Positions 19,765 through 28,421 of a stretch of DNA of 32,253 nucleotides are shown one piece after another. The DNA is taken from contig NZ_NOJY02000035.1 in NCBI RefSeq assembly GCF_002250835.2, positions 1-32,253 of the forward strand, given 5' to 3'. The stretch comes from Romboutsia weinsteinii. GTDB taxonomy: Bacteria; Bacillota; Clostridia; Peptostreptococcales; Peptostreptococcaceae. The stretch's first letter is position 1; each line of letters begins with the position of its first letter. The notes beneath the pieces are model-generated. The model saw nothing but the letters and a program-made list of their open reading frames with translations, was not told where the DNA came from and searched no databases. A program made the translations under genes and the position numbers.

Positions 19765-19795
19765 AGAGGGCTAGGAATTTTTCCTAGCCCTTTTT
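19765..19795 (+). terminator. Intrinsic terminator of the ATP synthase operon
   Basis: GGGCTAGGAA pairs perfectly with TTCCTAGCCC around TTT, and five T residues follow. Confidence 0.95.
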
Positions 19796-19920
19796 GATTA
19801 TAAAGAAATCATAATTTATTATTTTTTATATAAAATTAAGCAAAAAAATTAAACTCTAAGTCATTGAATATAATCACATAATAGTAATACAATAGTAGTA
19901 TAAGTATATTGGAGGAATTT

Positions 19921-20301
19921 ATGAATATATTAGATATTGGAACAGATATAATAGAAATTGAACGAATAAAAAAAGCTATAGAGAGAAATTCTAGGTTTTT
20001 AGATAAAATATTTACTGAAAAAGAAATAGAATACTTCGCATCTAAAGGATTTAAACCTGAGAGTATTGCAGGAAACTTTGCAGCCAAGGAGGCAGTTAGT
20101 AAATCTATTGGAATGGGTATCAGAGAGTATAGCTTTAAAGACATTGAAATATTAAGAGATAAATTAGGCAAGCCTATAGTAAAAACTTATAATAATTTAG
20201 AGCAGATATGCATAGATTATAATGTTTTAGAAATAAAAGTATCTATATCTCATTGTAAAGAATATGCAGTTGCAAATGCGATAACACTAACTAAGGAGTG
20301 A
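19921..20301 (+). CDS. acpS: Holo-[acyl-carrier-protein] synthase
   Basis: AcpS transfers 4'-phosphopantetheine from CoA to acyl carrier protein, activating fatty acid synthesis. In the 126 residues, DIGTDIIEIERI (Asp9) and AAKEAVSKS (Glu57) are the two Mg2+-binding motifs of the family. I chose the ATG at 19921 because GGAGG ends five bases before it; the frame's earlier ATG at 19909 includes that ribosome binding site. It starts a gene cluster (acpS, CBS, lipoprotein, alr, mazEF) with short gaps and no internal terminator until 23226. Confidence 0.94.
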   Translation: MNILDIGTDIIEIERIKKAIERNSRFLDKIFTEKEIEYFASKGFKPESIAGNFAAKEAVSKSIGMGIREYSFKDIEILRDKLGKPIVKTYNNLEQICIDYNVLEIKVSISHCKEYAVANAITLTKE

Positions 20302-20305
20302 TATT

Positions 20306-20767
20306 ATGAATAACAAAACGGCAAAGGATATAATGACAACTGAAGTTATAGTTGCAAAACAAGACGATACAGTATCAGATGTAGCGAATATATTAGTGAA
20401 GCAGAGAATAGGAGGTTTACCTGTAGTAGATAGCAATAATAAAGTTGTAGGTATAATTTCTGAAACGGACATAATGAAAAAAGAAAAGCACATAGAATCT
20501 CCCAATGTAGTAAATTTCTTAGAAGGTTTAATCTTCTTAGAAGATCTAAAAAAAATGGAAGATGATATAAAAAAAATAGCTGCCTATAAGGTAGGAGATC
20601 TTATGTCTACTGATATAGTAAAGGTACAAGAAGATGATACTTTTGATATGATAGCTAACATAATGATAAAAAAATCTATCAATAGAGTACCTGTTGTCGA
20701 TAAAGATAATACATTAAAAGGCATAATATGTAGATACGATATAATAAAAGCGATGTATAGTGAATAA
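20306..20767 (+). CDS. CBS-domain pair protein
   Basis: The 153 residues form two CBS domains, at about 7-62 (DIMTTEVIVAKQDDT to GIISETDIM) and 92-150 (DLMSTDIVKVQEDDT to GIICRYDII). Stand-alone CBS pairs usually bind adenine nucleotides or related ligands and act as sensors; no target or ligand can be read here. A charged linker with KKMEDDIKK separates the domains. The ATG lies four bases after the acpS stop, with AAGGAGTG overlapping the end of acpS. Its place between acpS and the lipoprotein gene is not matched in the B. subtilis cluster as I recall it. Confidence 0.85.
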   Translation: MNNKTAKDIMTTEVIVAKQDDTVSDVANILVKQRIGGLPVVDSNNKVVGIISETDIMKKEKHIESPNVVNFLEGLIFLEDLKKMEDDIKKIAAYKVGDLMSTDIVKVQEDDTFDMIANIMIKKSINRVPVVDKDNTLKGIICRYDIIKAMYSE

Positions 20768-20787
20768 ACATTAATAGGAGGGATTGT

Positions 20788-21378
20788 GTGAAAAAAAAGT
20801 GGGCTATACTAATAATGATAATAGTTGGGATTTTAGTCATTATAATAGGATGTAAGCAACGAGAGTCCACTAAAGAAGAAGTTTATAGAGAATTTCAAAA
20901 GCAAATTTCTAATATGAAAAGTTATAATTGTACAGCTGAGATACAAGCAGAGGGAAATAAAAGTGCTCAAAATTATATACTTATTCATAAATATGAGAAG
21001 CCAGATAATTATATATTGGAAGTTGTCTCGCCAGATCATCTTAAAGGGAAGACTATGGAATACAAAGGTGATAAAATAATAGTTAAAAATCCCGATATTG
21101 ATGATTCAATTGAGCTTACTAATATAGGAAAAAATGATCAATATATGTTTATTGGCGACTTTATAAAAAATTATCTTCAAAATGAAGAGATGACAATGGA
21201 ATTATCAAAGGGAATGCTAGTATTAGAAACCTTTATACCTGGTGATAATAAATATTTTAATAAACAAGTATTATATGTAAATACTAAGACTAAAAATCCT
21301 GAAAAAATGGAAATACTAGACAAAGAAGGGATTTCTAGGTTTATAGTAACATATAAAAATTTTACCTATAAAAAATAA
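20788..21378 (+). CDS. GerS/YdcC-like lipoprotein
   Basis: The 196-residue protein has a lipoprotein signal peptide: a Lys-rich start, a hydrophobic stretch and the lipobox IIGC, with Cys22 as the acylated residue, so it should be tethered outside the cytoplasmic membrane. The rest is beta-rich and looks like the LolA-type fold of sporulation lipoproteins. Two contexts point the same way. In C. difficile, gerS lies next to alr2; GerS is needed for germination because it works with the amidase CwlD in making cortex muramic-delta-lactam. In B. subtilis the lipoprotein gene ydcC sits between acpS and alrA. The GTG start at 20788 follows AGGAGG. Calling it gerS rests on context and weak resemblance, so the symbol is left blank. 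Confidence 0.72.
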   Translation: MKKKWAILIMIIVGILVIIIGCKQRESTKEEVYREFQKQISNMKSYNCTAEIQAEGNKSAQNYILIHKYEKPDNYILEVVSPDHLKGKTMEYKGDKIIVKNPDIDDSIELTNIGKNDQYMFIGDFIKNYLQNEEMTMELSKGMLVLETFIPGDNKYFNKQVLYVNTKTKNPEKMEILDKEGISRFIVTYKNFTYKK

Positions 21379-21396
21379 ACGGAGGGGACAAAAGAT

Positions 21397-22557
21397 ATGA
21401 AGTATAACTTAACAGCCCCTACATGGGCGGAGATAAATCTAGATAACATAAAATTTAATTTTAATAATATAAAAAATCTGTTAAATGAAGATACTAAGAT
21501 TTGTGGAGTAGTAAAGGCTAATGCATACGGGCATGGATCAATAGAAGTTTCAAAATTACTACAAAGAGAAAAAGTAGACTATTTTGCAGTTGCCAGATTA
21601 GAAGAAGCAATAGAATTAAGACAAAATGATATAGTTCTTCCTATATTATGCCTAGGTTATATTCCTGAAGAATCTATCGAAATTGCAATAAAAAATGACA
21701 TAGCTATAACTGTTTACTCTTTTGATGTAGCTAAATATATTAGTCAAAAGGCTAAAGATTTAGAAAAGATAGCGACTATACATGCAAAGATTGACACGGG
21801 TATGAGTAGAATAGGTTTTAAGCCATATAAAGCTTCAGCAGAAGAAATAGTAAGTATAAGTAAGCTTGATAATTTAAATTTAGAAGGTGTTTATACTCAT
21901 TTTGCAACAGCGGATGAGGTAGATAAGGGGTTTACTTATAATCAAGTAGATAAGTTTAAATTTATAGTAGGCTTAATAGAAGGATTAGGATTTAATATAC
22001 CTATAAAACATGCATCTAATAGTGCAGCTATTATGGACTTTAAAGATCTAAATCTAGATATGGTTAGAGCAGGAATAATATTATATGGTCATTATCCATC
22101 TGATGAAGTAATAAAAGAAAATATAGAGCTAAAGTCAGCAATGAAACTAAAAACAAGGATAGCTCATATAAAAGAATTGGATAGTGATGTAGGAATAAGT
22201 TATGGTCAAAAATATAGAACAACGAACAAGGAAATAATAGCAACTATACCTATAGGATATGCAGATGGGTTTACTAGACTACAAAATAATCCTAAAGTAT
22301 GTATAAAGGGTGAAATGTTCGATGTAGTAGGAAGAATATGTATGGACCAATGTATGGTTAAAATTGATAAGAATATAGACATAAAAATTGGTGATGAGGT
22401 TATAATATTTGGTGAAAATAGTGCAACAGTAGAAAATATTGCTAGTGATTTAGGAACCATAAATTATGAAGTGTTATGTATGGTATCAAGGAGAGTTGAC
22501 CGTGTTTATATGGAAAGAAATGCAATTTTACAAGTAAGTAATTATTTGATAAAATAA
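21397..22557 (+). CDS. alr: Alanine racemase
   Basis: Alr is a PLP enzyme converting L-alanine to D-alanine for peptidoglycan. The 386-residue protein has the PLP lysine Lys40 in VVKANAYGHG, the second catalytic base Tyr269 in GISYGQKY, and GRICMDQCMV in the C-terminal beta domain. GGAGGGG lies before the ATG, 18 bases after the lipoprotein gene. In C. difficile the homologue next to gerS (Alr2) also lets alanine serve as a co-germinant by racemisation. Whether it has that role here is inference from the neighbourhood. Confidence 0.95.
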   Translation: MKYNLTAPTWAEINLDNIKFNFNNIKNLLNEDTKICGVVKANAYGHGSIEVSKLLQREKVDYFAVARLEEAIELRQNDIVLPILCLGYIPEESIEIAIKNDIAITVYSFDVAKYISQKAKDLEKIATIHAKIDTGMSRIGFKPYKASAEEIVSISKLDNLNLEGVYTHFATADEVDKGFTYNQVDKFKFIVGLIEGLGFNIPIKHASNSAAIMDFKDLNLDMVRAGIILYGHYPSDEVIKENIELKSAMKLKTRIAHIKELDSDVGISYGQKYRTTNKEIIATIPIGYADGFTRLQNNPKVCIKGEMFDVVGRICMDQCMVKIDKNIDIKIGDEVIIFGENSATVENIASDLGTINYEVLCMVSRRVDRVYMERNAILQVSNYLIK

Positions 22558-22587
22558 TACTGAGAGTACACTCCGGGAGGCGATTTT

Positions 22588-22869
22588 GTGCACAATAAGA
22601 GTAAGGAAAAAATTGTATTTACGTTACCCGATTCCCTTATATCTGAACTAGATAATATAGTTCAGATGGAAAATAGTAATAGAGAAGATTTTGCAAAGGC
22701 TGCTTTTCAATTCTATATAACTCAAAAGAAGAAAATCGACTTAAAAGAGAGTATGATTAAAGGTTATAAAGAAATGGGTCAAATTAACTTGTCGTTAGCT
22801 GAACTTGGTATGACAAATGAAGTATCTTATGATGACAGCTCGGAAGGAAATATCGCCCAAGGTGGCTAG
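22588..22869 (+). CDS. mazE: MazE/EndoAI-family antitoxin (ribbon-helix-helix)
   Basis: The 93-residue protein has an N-terminal beta strand and two helices ([19 protein letters not shown] and a following helix to about residue 48), the ribbon-helix-helix DNA-binding fold of Bacillus EndoAI (NdoAI). The charged C-terminal part would wrap around and block the toxin. The GTG start at 22588 follows GGGAGG. It directly precedes the toxin gene, whose likely start overlaps its last codons, which suggests coupled translation. Such antitoxins usually repress their own operon, but here the pair follows alr closely and no separate promoter is clear. Confidence 0.85.
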   Translation: MHNKSKEKIVFTLPDSLISELDNIVQMENSNREDFAKAAFQFYITQKKKIDLKESMIKGYKEMGQINLSLAELGMTNEVSYDDSSEGNIAQGG

Positions 22870-23224
22870 TAATTTAGATATTAGGCGTGGAGAGCTGTAT
22901 TATGCTGATTTAAGCCCTGTTGTTGGATCTGAACAAGGTGGAGTTAGACCGGTTCTAGTAGTCCAAAATGACATTGGAAATAAGTACAGTCCAACAGTTA
23001 TCATAGCCGCTATAACATCTCAAATTAATAAAGCAAAATTGCCTACTCACATAGAGATAAGCGCTAATGAATACGGGCTTAACAAAGACTCTGTTATCCT
23101 CTTGGAACAAATTAGAACAATTGATAAAAAGAGGTTAAGAGAGAAAATAGGTTGTCTAGATGAAAGTATGATGTTAAAAGTTGATAATAGTCTTCATATT
23201 AGTTTAGGACTATTTAATTTGTAA
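22862..23224 (+). CDS. mazF: MazF/EndoA-family endoribonuclease toxin
   Basis: The 120-residue protein carries the MazF signature [20 protein letters not shown] (residues 8-27), then RPVLVVQND with Arg29 and AAITSQ with Thr52, the pair of residues used for RNA cleavage in the family. B. subtilis EndoA cuts single-stranded RNA at UACAU; the same site is reported for C. difficile MazF. I chose the GTG at 22862, since GGAAGGAA lies about 12 bases upstream and the length fits. Starts at 22817, 22829 or 22832 would add residues not seen in homologues. The reading frame overlaps the antitoxin end by eight bases. Confidence 0.88.
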   Translation: MASNLDIRRGELYYADLSPVVGSEQGGVRPVLVVQNDIGNKYSPTVIIAAITSQINKAKLPTHIEISANEYGLNKDSVILLEQIRTIDKKRLREKIGCLDESMMLKVDNSLHISLGLFNL

Positions 23225-23225
23225 G

Positions 23226-23262
23226 AAAATTATTGATATTATTATGTATCAATAATTTTTTT
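23226..23262 (+). terminator. Intrinsic terminator after mazF
   Basis: AAAATTATTGATA pairs perfectly with TATCAATAATTTT around an eight-base loop, with a T-run after. Confidence 0.9.
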
Positions 23263-23377
23263 ATGTATTTTTTGCATTTTAATTACATAAATTTCCACAT
23301 AGTAGTGTATCATATTAATGAGAAAGCTATATGTAACTACTTTTATTTTAAAAAATTCGTCCTAAATATCATAAAAG

Positions 23378-23386
23378 TGATATAAT
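23378..23386 (+). promoter_or_regulatory. Possible extended -10 promoter for the transketolase genes
   Basis: TGA directly before TATAAT (23381-23386). No good -35 is seen at 16-18 bases; TTCGTC lies 19 bases upstream of the -10. The transcript would have a leader of about 65 nt. Confidence 0.45.
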
Positions 23387-23457
23387 AATATGGATTGATA
23401 CAAAACATACATTACATATGAGTAATTTTTTAGTTTACAAACTAGGGAGGTAATTAC

Positions 23458-24285
23458 ATGAGAGATCATAAAGGATTGAATGAGATTACAAATGTCATAA
23501 GAAAAGATATAGTATCTATGATACATGGATCTAAATCAGGGCATCCAGGAGGATCATTATCGGCAGTTGAAATACTAACAGCTCTTTATTTCGATGAAAT
23601 GAATATAGATCCTACAAATCCTAAAATGGAAGACAGAGATAGATTTGTACTATCAAAAGGTCATGCGGCACCGGTATTATATGCAACTTTAGCTCACAGA
23701 GGTTATTTTAATAAAGAAGAGCTAAAAGGGTTAAGACAAGCTGGAAAAATGCTACAAGGGCATCCTGATATGAAAGGGACTCCAGGTGTTGAAATGTCAA
23801 CTGGTTCATTAGGACAAGGATTTTCAGTAGCATGTGGTATGGCAATGGCATCGAAGTTAGATAATGCACCTTGGAATGTATATGCTCTACTTGGAGACGG
23901 AGAAGTTGAAGAGGGTATCGTATGGGAAGCTGCGATGAGTGCAGCTCACTATAAATTAGATAATATGGTTGCATTCTTAGATAACAATGGACTTCAAATA
24001 GATGGACCTGTAGAAAAAGTAATGGATATAGGACATATAGTTGATAAGTTTAAAGCTTTCGGATGGAATGTAATAGAAATAGATGGACATGATTTTGATC
24101 AAATATTTGCAGCTCTTGATATGGCTAAATCTACGGTAGGAAAGCCTACAATGATAGTTGCTAAAACTGTAAAAGGTAAGGGTGTTTCTTTCATGGAAAA
24201 TCAAGCAGGATGGCATGGAAATGCTCCAAGTGACAATGATTTAGAAATAGCGTTAGCAGAATTAGGGGGTGCTCACCATGAGTAA
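23458..24285 (+). CDS. Transketolase, N-terminal (thiamine-diphosphate-binding) subunit
   Basis: This 275-residue protein is the PP half of a split transketolase, which moves two-carbon units between sugar phosphates in the non-oxidative pentose phosphate pathway. It has [12 protein letters not shown] near residue 28 onward, [12 protein letters not shown], and the thiamine-diphosphate motif starting GDG at 146-148 and running to DNNG. AGGGAGG precedes the ATG. The second subunit begins eight bases before this gene's stop codon, so the halves are translated together. One-chain transketolase has about 660 residues; 275 plus 311 accounts for the first two domains and the C-terminal domain. Confidence 0.94.
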   Translation: MRDHKGLNEITNVIRKDIVSMIHGSKSGHPGGSLSAVEILTALYFDEMNIDPTNPKMEDRDRFVLSKGHAAPVLYATLAHRGYFNKEELKGLRQAGKMLQGHPDMKGTPGVEMSTGSLGQGFSVACGMAMASKLDNAPWNVYALLGDGEVEEGIVWEAAMSAAHYKLDNMVAFLDNNGLQIDGPVEKVMDIGHIVDKFKAFGWNVIEIDGHDFDQIFAALDMAKSTVGKPTMIVAKTVKGKGVSFMENQAGWHGNAPSDNDLEIALAELGGAHHE

Positions 24286-25213
24286 GATAGCTACTAGAGA
24301 TGCATACGGAAAAGCATTAGTTAAATTAGGACAAATTAATGATCAAGTTGTTGTTTTAGATGCGGATTTATCAAAATCTACTAAGACATATGATTTCGGT
24401 AAAACATTCCCAGAGAGATTCTTCAACATGGGGATAGCAGAGCAAAACCTAATAGGGGCGGCTAGTGGTCTTGCAACTGCAGGAAAGATTCCTTTTGCAA
24501 GTACATTTGCTATGTTTGCTACGGGGAGAGCATTTGAAGTAATAAGAAACTCAGTGGCATATCCTAAATTAAATGTTAAGGTATGTGCTACTCATGCTGG
24601 TATAACAGTTGGGGAAGATGGTGCATCTCATCAAAGTATAGAAGATATAGCTATAATGAGAGTTATACCTAATATGACTGTTTTAGTTCCTGCAGATGGT
24701 ATAGAAACTGAGCAAATGATAATGGAAGCAGCTAAGTACAATGGACCTATGTATGTTCGTCTTGGAAGAAGTGCAGTTCCTACATTATTTGATGAAAACT
24801 ATAAGTTTGAAATAGGAAAAGGTGCAGTTCTTAGAGAAGGTACTGATGCTACAGTTATAGCTTGTGGTATGATGGTAAATGAAGCGGTAATAGCTCATGA
24901 AGCGTTAAAATCAGAAGGTATAAATGTTAAAGTAATAAATATGTCTACTATTAAGCCAATAGATAGAGAATTAATAATAAATTCAGCTAAAGAAACTAAA
25001 GCTATAGTAACTGCAGAAGAGCACAGTGTATTAGGTGGTCTTGGATCAGCAGTTAGTGAAGTTTTATCAGAAGAGTGTCCAGTTATTATTAAGAAAGTTG
25101 GAGTTAAAGATTCATTTGGTGAATCAGGAACACCAGCTGATTTATTAAAGAAATTTGGATTAACATCTGATGATATAGTTGTAGCTGTTAAAGAAGCAAT
25201 AGCTAAAAAATAA
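24278..25213 (+). CDS. Transketolase, C-terminal (pyrimidine-binding) subunit
   Basis: The 311-residue second subunit has the pyrimidine-binding domain with the catalytic Glu in [16 protein letters not shown], followed by the transketolase C-terminal domain (about 190-311). Together with the preceding gene product it forms the active enzyme. I chose the ATG at 24278, which follows AGGGGGTG; the in-frame GTG at 24269 is within that ribosome binding site. It overlaps the first subunit gene by eight bases and ends at a strong terminator. Confidence 0.94.
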   Translation: MSKIATRDAYGKALVKLGQINDQVVVLDADLSKSTKTYDFGKTFPERFFNMGIAEQNLIGAASGLATAGKIPFASTFAMFATGRAFEVIRNSVAYPKLNVKVCATHAGITVGEDGASHQSIEDIAIMRVIPNMTVLVPADGIETEQMIMEAAKYNGPMYVRLGRSAVPTLFDENYKFEIGKGAVLREGTDATVIACGMMVNEAVIAHEALKSEGINVKVINMSTIKPIDRELIINSAKETKAIVTAEEHSVLGGLGSAVSEVLSEECPVIIKKVGVKDSFGESGTPADLLKKFGLTSDDIVVAVKEAIAKK

Positions 25214-25233
25214 TATAGATTAATATATATGAG

Positions 25234-25277
25234 AGAACTATCTTAAAATATAAAATTTTAAGATAGTTCTTTTTTTC
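25234..25277 (+). terminator. Intrinsic terminator after the transketolase genes
   Basis: A perfect 16-bp stem, AGAACTATCTTAAAAT with ATTTTAAGATAGTTCT, around ATAAA, ends in seven T residues. Confidence 0.95.
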
Positions 25278-25330
25278 TTCTAATATATGAATAATATTCA
25301 TATATTTAATGTATATGGGGGGTGAGAGAG

Positions 25331-25759
25331 TTGAATATTAAGTTTAATGTCAAAGGGGTAATATATGGCGTATTAGCTTTAATATTAATAGTCGGAGGTT
25401 TTATCTTTATACCAAATATGTTTATGGACAAATCTAAGCCAGTAGACTATACTATGGTACAAAGAGAGGCTATACCAGAAAAAATACTCAGCATCATGGA
25501 CAAATACACAGATCAGGAAAGAGCACTAGCGGTAAAACTTGATGGAAAAATATATATTGTAGTAACTAGAGGAAATGATAATAAACATGGTATCGAGATA
25601 GAAAAAATAAGTACTTTAACTGAAGACGAAAAAGAAGTTATGAAGGTAAATATAGTATATAAGAACAAAGAAAAATCATATCCATACATAGTTTTAGAGA
25701 CTAACCTTAATAAACTTCCTGATAGAATAGAATTAAGTTCTCGTGTAGAGGATAAGTAA
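25331..25759 (+). CDS. Membrane-anchored protein with possible PrcB-like domain
   Basis: The 142-residue protein has one hydrophobic N-terminal helix (about residues 9-30) and a soluble part that should lie outside the cell. The second half, with HGIEIEKI, a variable strand and SYPYIVLET, resembles the C-terminal domain of PrcB-family protease-complex proteins (GYSIEI ... TYPY pattern). That resemblance is from memory and not strong. I chose the TTG at 25331 because GGGGGGTG ends seven bases before it; the in-frame GTG at 25322 is part of that Shine-Dalgarno sequence. It has its own terminator, so it is a single-gene unit ahead of the Lon-like protease gene. No enzymatic motif is seen. Confidence 0.6.
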   Translation: MNIKFNVKGVIYGVLALILIVGGFIFIPNMFMDKSKPVDYTMVQREAIPEKILSIMDKYTDQERALAVKLDGKIYIVVTRGNDNKHGIEIEKISTLTEDEKEVMKVNIVYKNKEKSYPYIVLETNLNKLPDRIELSSRVEDK

Positions 25760-25774
25760 TTTACATAATAAAGT

Positions 25775-25828
25775 AATGAGCTATAATGCAAATATCTTAA
25801 TTTGCATTATAGCTCATTTAATTTTTTA
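25775..25828 (+). terminator. Intrinsic terminator with a 19-bp perfect stem
   Basis: The inverted repeat 25775-25793 / 25800-25818 (starting AATGAGCTATAATGC) is perfect over 19 bp with a six-base loop, and TAATTTTTT follows. Confidence 0.85.
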
Positions 25829-25900
25829 CTGACTTACTTATTATTTAGCGCTAAGTAGGGAAAAATAAAAATCTAAAATAAAAACCTACGAGGTGAGTAT

Positions 25901-28315
25901 ATGCTAAACATTGATAGATATAAAGTAAAAATAGAAGATTTAAAAAGTGATTTTTATTTAGATGATATAGACTTTAAAACCACAGAAGATATAACCCCTA
26001 TGAAAGATATAATAGGTCAAGAAAGAGCTGTACAAGCAATTGAATTTGGGCTGAAAATGAAGCAACCTGGTTACAACATATATGTAGCTGGATCAGATGG
26101 TTTGGGAAAAAGTAGCTATACAAAATCACTAATAAAAAAACATGCAAAACTTAATGAGAATCTAAAAGATTGGATTTATGTAAATAACTTTAAGAATCAA
26201 AATGAACCAATATCTATAGCTCTTAATGCTGGAGAAGGTAGAGTTTTTAAAGAAGATGTAGAAAGTATAGTAGAGAAGATAAAAGATGAAATACCAAAGA
26301 TATTTAATACTAAGGAATATGAATATCATAATAGATTACTGATGACTGAGTTGGAAGAGAGCATTCAAAATATAATAAATGAACTGAATGATTTTGCAAA
26401 ACCTAAGGGGTTTAAATTTCAAGTAACGGAAAGAGGGCTTATAAGTGTACCTATGAAGGAAGATGGTACTCTTATGAGAGAAGAAGAGTTAGGTAATTTA
26501 ACCGCAACAGATGTTAGAGATCTGAGAGAAAGAGGCTTAAAACTGAATCAAGAAAGTAAGGATTATATAGATAGAATTAAAGCTTGCGAGGATAATTATA
26601 AAAACAAGAGTGCTGACTTAGATAGAAATGTAGGTAGAAGTTTGGTGGGGTTCTATGGCCAATGCTTATTATCAAAATATGGAAAAAATGAAAAGATAAA
26701 TACGTATATAAATGATTTATGCAATGATATAGTAAATAATATATCTAAACTCAAATCAGATCAAGAAGAAAAACAACAAAATCCAATGGCGATGCTTGGG
26801 ATGATGTCTCAAAAAAATGATACTAAGTTTTTAAATAACTATAAGGTTAATTTATTTATAGATAATAGTGAGTGTAAGGAATGTAAAATAATTACAGAGA
26901 GTAATCCTACATACTATAATTTAACTGGATCTATAGAATATAAAAATGAAATTGGTGCTCTTACTACTAGTTTTATGGAGATAAAACCAGGAGTGCTTCA
27001 TAGAGCTAATGGTGGATATTTGATTTTAAATATAAAGGATGTATTATCAAGTCCTTTCTCTTGGGAGTGCTTAAAGAGAACTTTAAAAACTGGGAAAATA
27101 ACTATTGAATCCTTAAACAAACAATATGGGTATCTAGTTACATCGACATTAAAACCAGAGCCAATTGATATAGATATAAAGGTTATCTTAATAGGTGATA
27201 ATCGCTATTATAGCCTTCTTTATTCGTATGAAGAGGAATTTAGAAGTTTATTTAAGATAATGGCTGATTTCGATATAGAACTAGATAAAAATAAGGAGAA
27301 TATTTACAAAACAGCTCAACTTATAGCAAATAAATGTAATGAACATGGATTAAAGCACTTTGAAAAAACTGCTGTAGAAAAAATTATTGAATATAGCAAT
27401 AGAATAGGAGATAGTAAGAATAAGTTAACAGCAAGATTCAACAAGATTGTTGATATTATCTATGAATCAGAAGCAATAAGTGATGATGCTAGCATATATG
27501 TAATGCGATCTGATGTTGAAAAAGCAATTGAGCAAAAGGCATATAGGAGTAACAAGTATGAAGAGAAACTAAATGAGATGTTTGAAGAGGGAACCTTATT
27601 AATAGATATTGATGGTGAAAAAACTGGTCAAATAAATGGGTTAGCAGTAATGGGAACAGGAGAATACTCTTTTGGGAAGCCATCTAAAATAACTGCGTCT
27701 AGCTATAGAGGAAGACTAGGAGTAATAAACATAGAGAGAGAAATAAAGCAAAGTGGTAGTATTCATGATAAAGGAGTACTAATTTTAAGTGGATACCTAG
27801 GTGCTAGATATGCTAAGGAGAAACCTATTTCCATAACAACATCAATAACATTTGAACAGAATTACAATGGTGTAGATGGTGATAGTGCTTCAAGTACTGA
27901 ACTTTATGCAGTGATCTCTAGTATATCAAATATACCTATAAAGCAATATATTGCAGTAACTGGATCAGTAAGTCAAAAGGGAGAGATTCAACCTATAGGT
28001 GGAGTTAATGAGAAAATAGAAGGATTTTTTGATGTATGCAAACTTAAAGGCTTAACAGGAAGACAAGGTGTTATGATACCTATACAAAATGTTAAAAACC
28101 TATTACTAAAAGATGAAGTAATAGATAGCGTTAAAGAAGGTAAATTTACTATATATGCAATATCAACTATTGAAGAAGGTCTAGAGATACTTACAGGAAA
28201 AGACATAAGTGAAATAGATAATATTATGAATGATACATTAGAAAGATATAGAAAGCTAGATAAAGAGGAAAATAGTGAGGAGAAATCTAAAAATAATAAA
28301 TGTAAAGAAGAGTAG
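25901..28315 (+). CDS. Lon-family ATP-dependent protease (LonB-like, AAA_32 type)
   Basis: This 804-residue protein combines an AAA+ ATPase with a C-terminal Lon protease domain. The N-terminal part has IIGQERAVQAIEFGL and Walker A GSDGLGKSS (about 66-74). A long helical insert (about 110-300) follows, then the second half of the ATPase. The protease domain holds Ser662 in GDSASS and Lys705 in VNEKIEG, 43 residues apart as in Lon. It lacks the Lon N-terminal substrate domain, as in the bacterial Lon-like AAA_32 group. A CKEC pair lies in the middle of the insert. No transmembrane helix is obvious, unlike archaeal LonB. The ATG follows GAGGTGAG. Substrates are unknown. Confidence 0.88.
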   Translation: MLNIDRYKVKIEDLKSDFYLDDIDFKTTEDITPMKDIIGQERAVQAIEFGLKMKQPGYNIYVAGSDGLGKSSYTKSLIKKHAKLNENLKDWIYVNNFKNQNEPISIALNAGEGRVFKEDVESIVEKIKDEIPKIFNTKEYEYHNRLLMTELEESIQNIINELNDFAKPKGFKFQVTERGLISVPMKEDGTLMREEELGNLTATDVRDLRERGLKLNQESKDYIDRIKACEDNYKNKSADLDRNVGRSLVGFYGQCLLSKYGKNEKINTYINDLCNDIVNNISKLKSDQEEKQQNPMAMLGMMSQKNDTKFLNNYKVNLFIDNSECKECKIITESNPTYYNLTGSIEYKNEIGALTTSFMEIKPGVLHRANGGYLILNIKDVLSSPFSWECLKRTLKTGKITIESLNKQYGYLVTSTLKPEPIDIDIKVILIGDNRYYSLLYSYEEEFRSLFKIMADFDIELDKNKENIYKTAQLIANKCNEHGLKHFEKTAVEKIIEYSNRIGDSKNKLTARFNKIVDIIYESEAISDDASIYVMRSDVEKAIEQKAYRSNKYEEKLNEMFEEGTLLIDIDGEKTGQINGLAVMGTGEYSFGKPSKITASSYRGRLGVINIEREIKQSGSIHDKGVLILSGYLGARYAKEKPISITTSITFEQNYNGVDGDSASSTELYAVISSISNIPIKQYIAVTGSVSQKGEIQPIGGVNEKIEGFFDVCKLKGLTGRQGVMIPIQNVKNLLLKDEVIDSVKEGKFTIYAISTIEEGLEILTGKDISEIDNIMNDTLERYRKLDKEENSEEKSKNNKCKEE

Positions 28316-28348
28316 TAAGGTAGATATTAGAGGCAAAAAAAGATAATG

Positions 28349-28394
28349 AGCAAAAGTATTCAAGTAAGTGAGCCGCTACTAGAGTACTTTTGCT
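28349..28394. terminator. Possible bidirectional terminator between convergent genes
   Basis: AGCAAAAGTA pairs with TACTTTTGCT around a 26-base loop that can pair further inside. On the minus strand a T-run follows the stem after about seven bases; on the plus strand there is none. It lies between the Lon-like gene and the minus-strand cyclo-ligase gene. Confidence 0.4.
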
Positions 28395-28421
28395 AAAAAT
28401 ATATGATGGATTTTTTATATT

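Noticed and set aside
19746..19795. Frameshifted remainder of atpC
   Set aside because: Only about 20 bases separate the stop codon from the terminator stem, too few for the missing 50 or so residues in any frame.
20709..20740. Sigma-E-type promoter for the GerS-like gene
   Set aside because: GATACGAT resembles a -10 box, but no -35 match at the right distance was found in this A/T-rich sequence.
23708..23974. Minus-strand open frame of 88 codons inside the transketolase gene
   Set aside because: It is antisense to a strongly conserved coding region, has no ribosome binding site and shows no domain.
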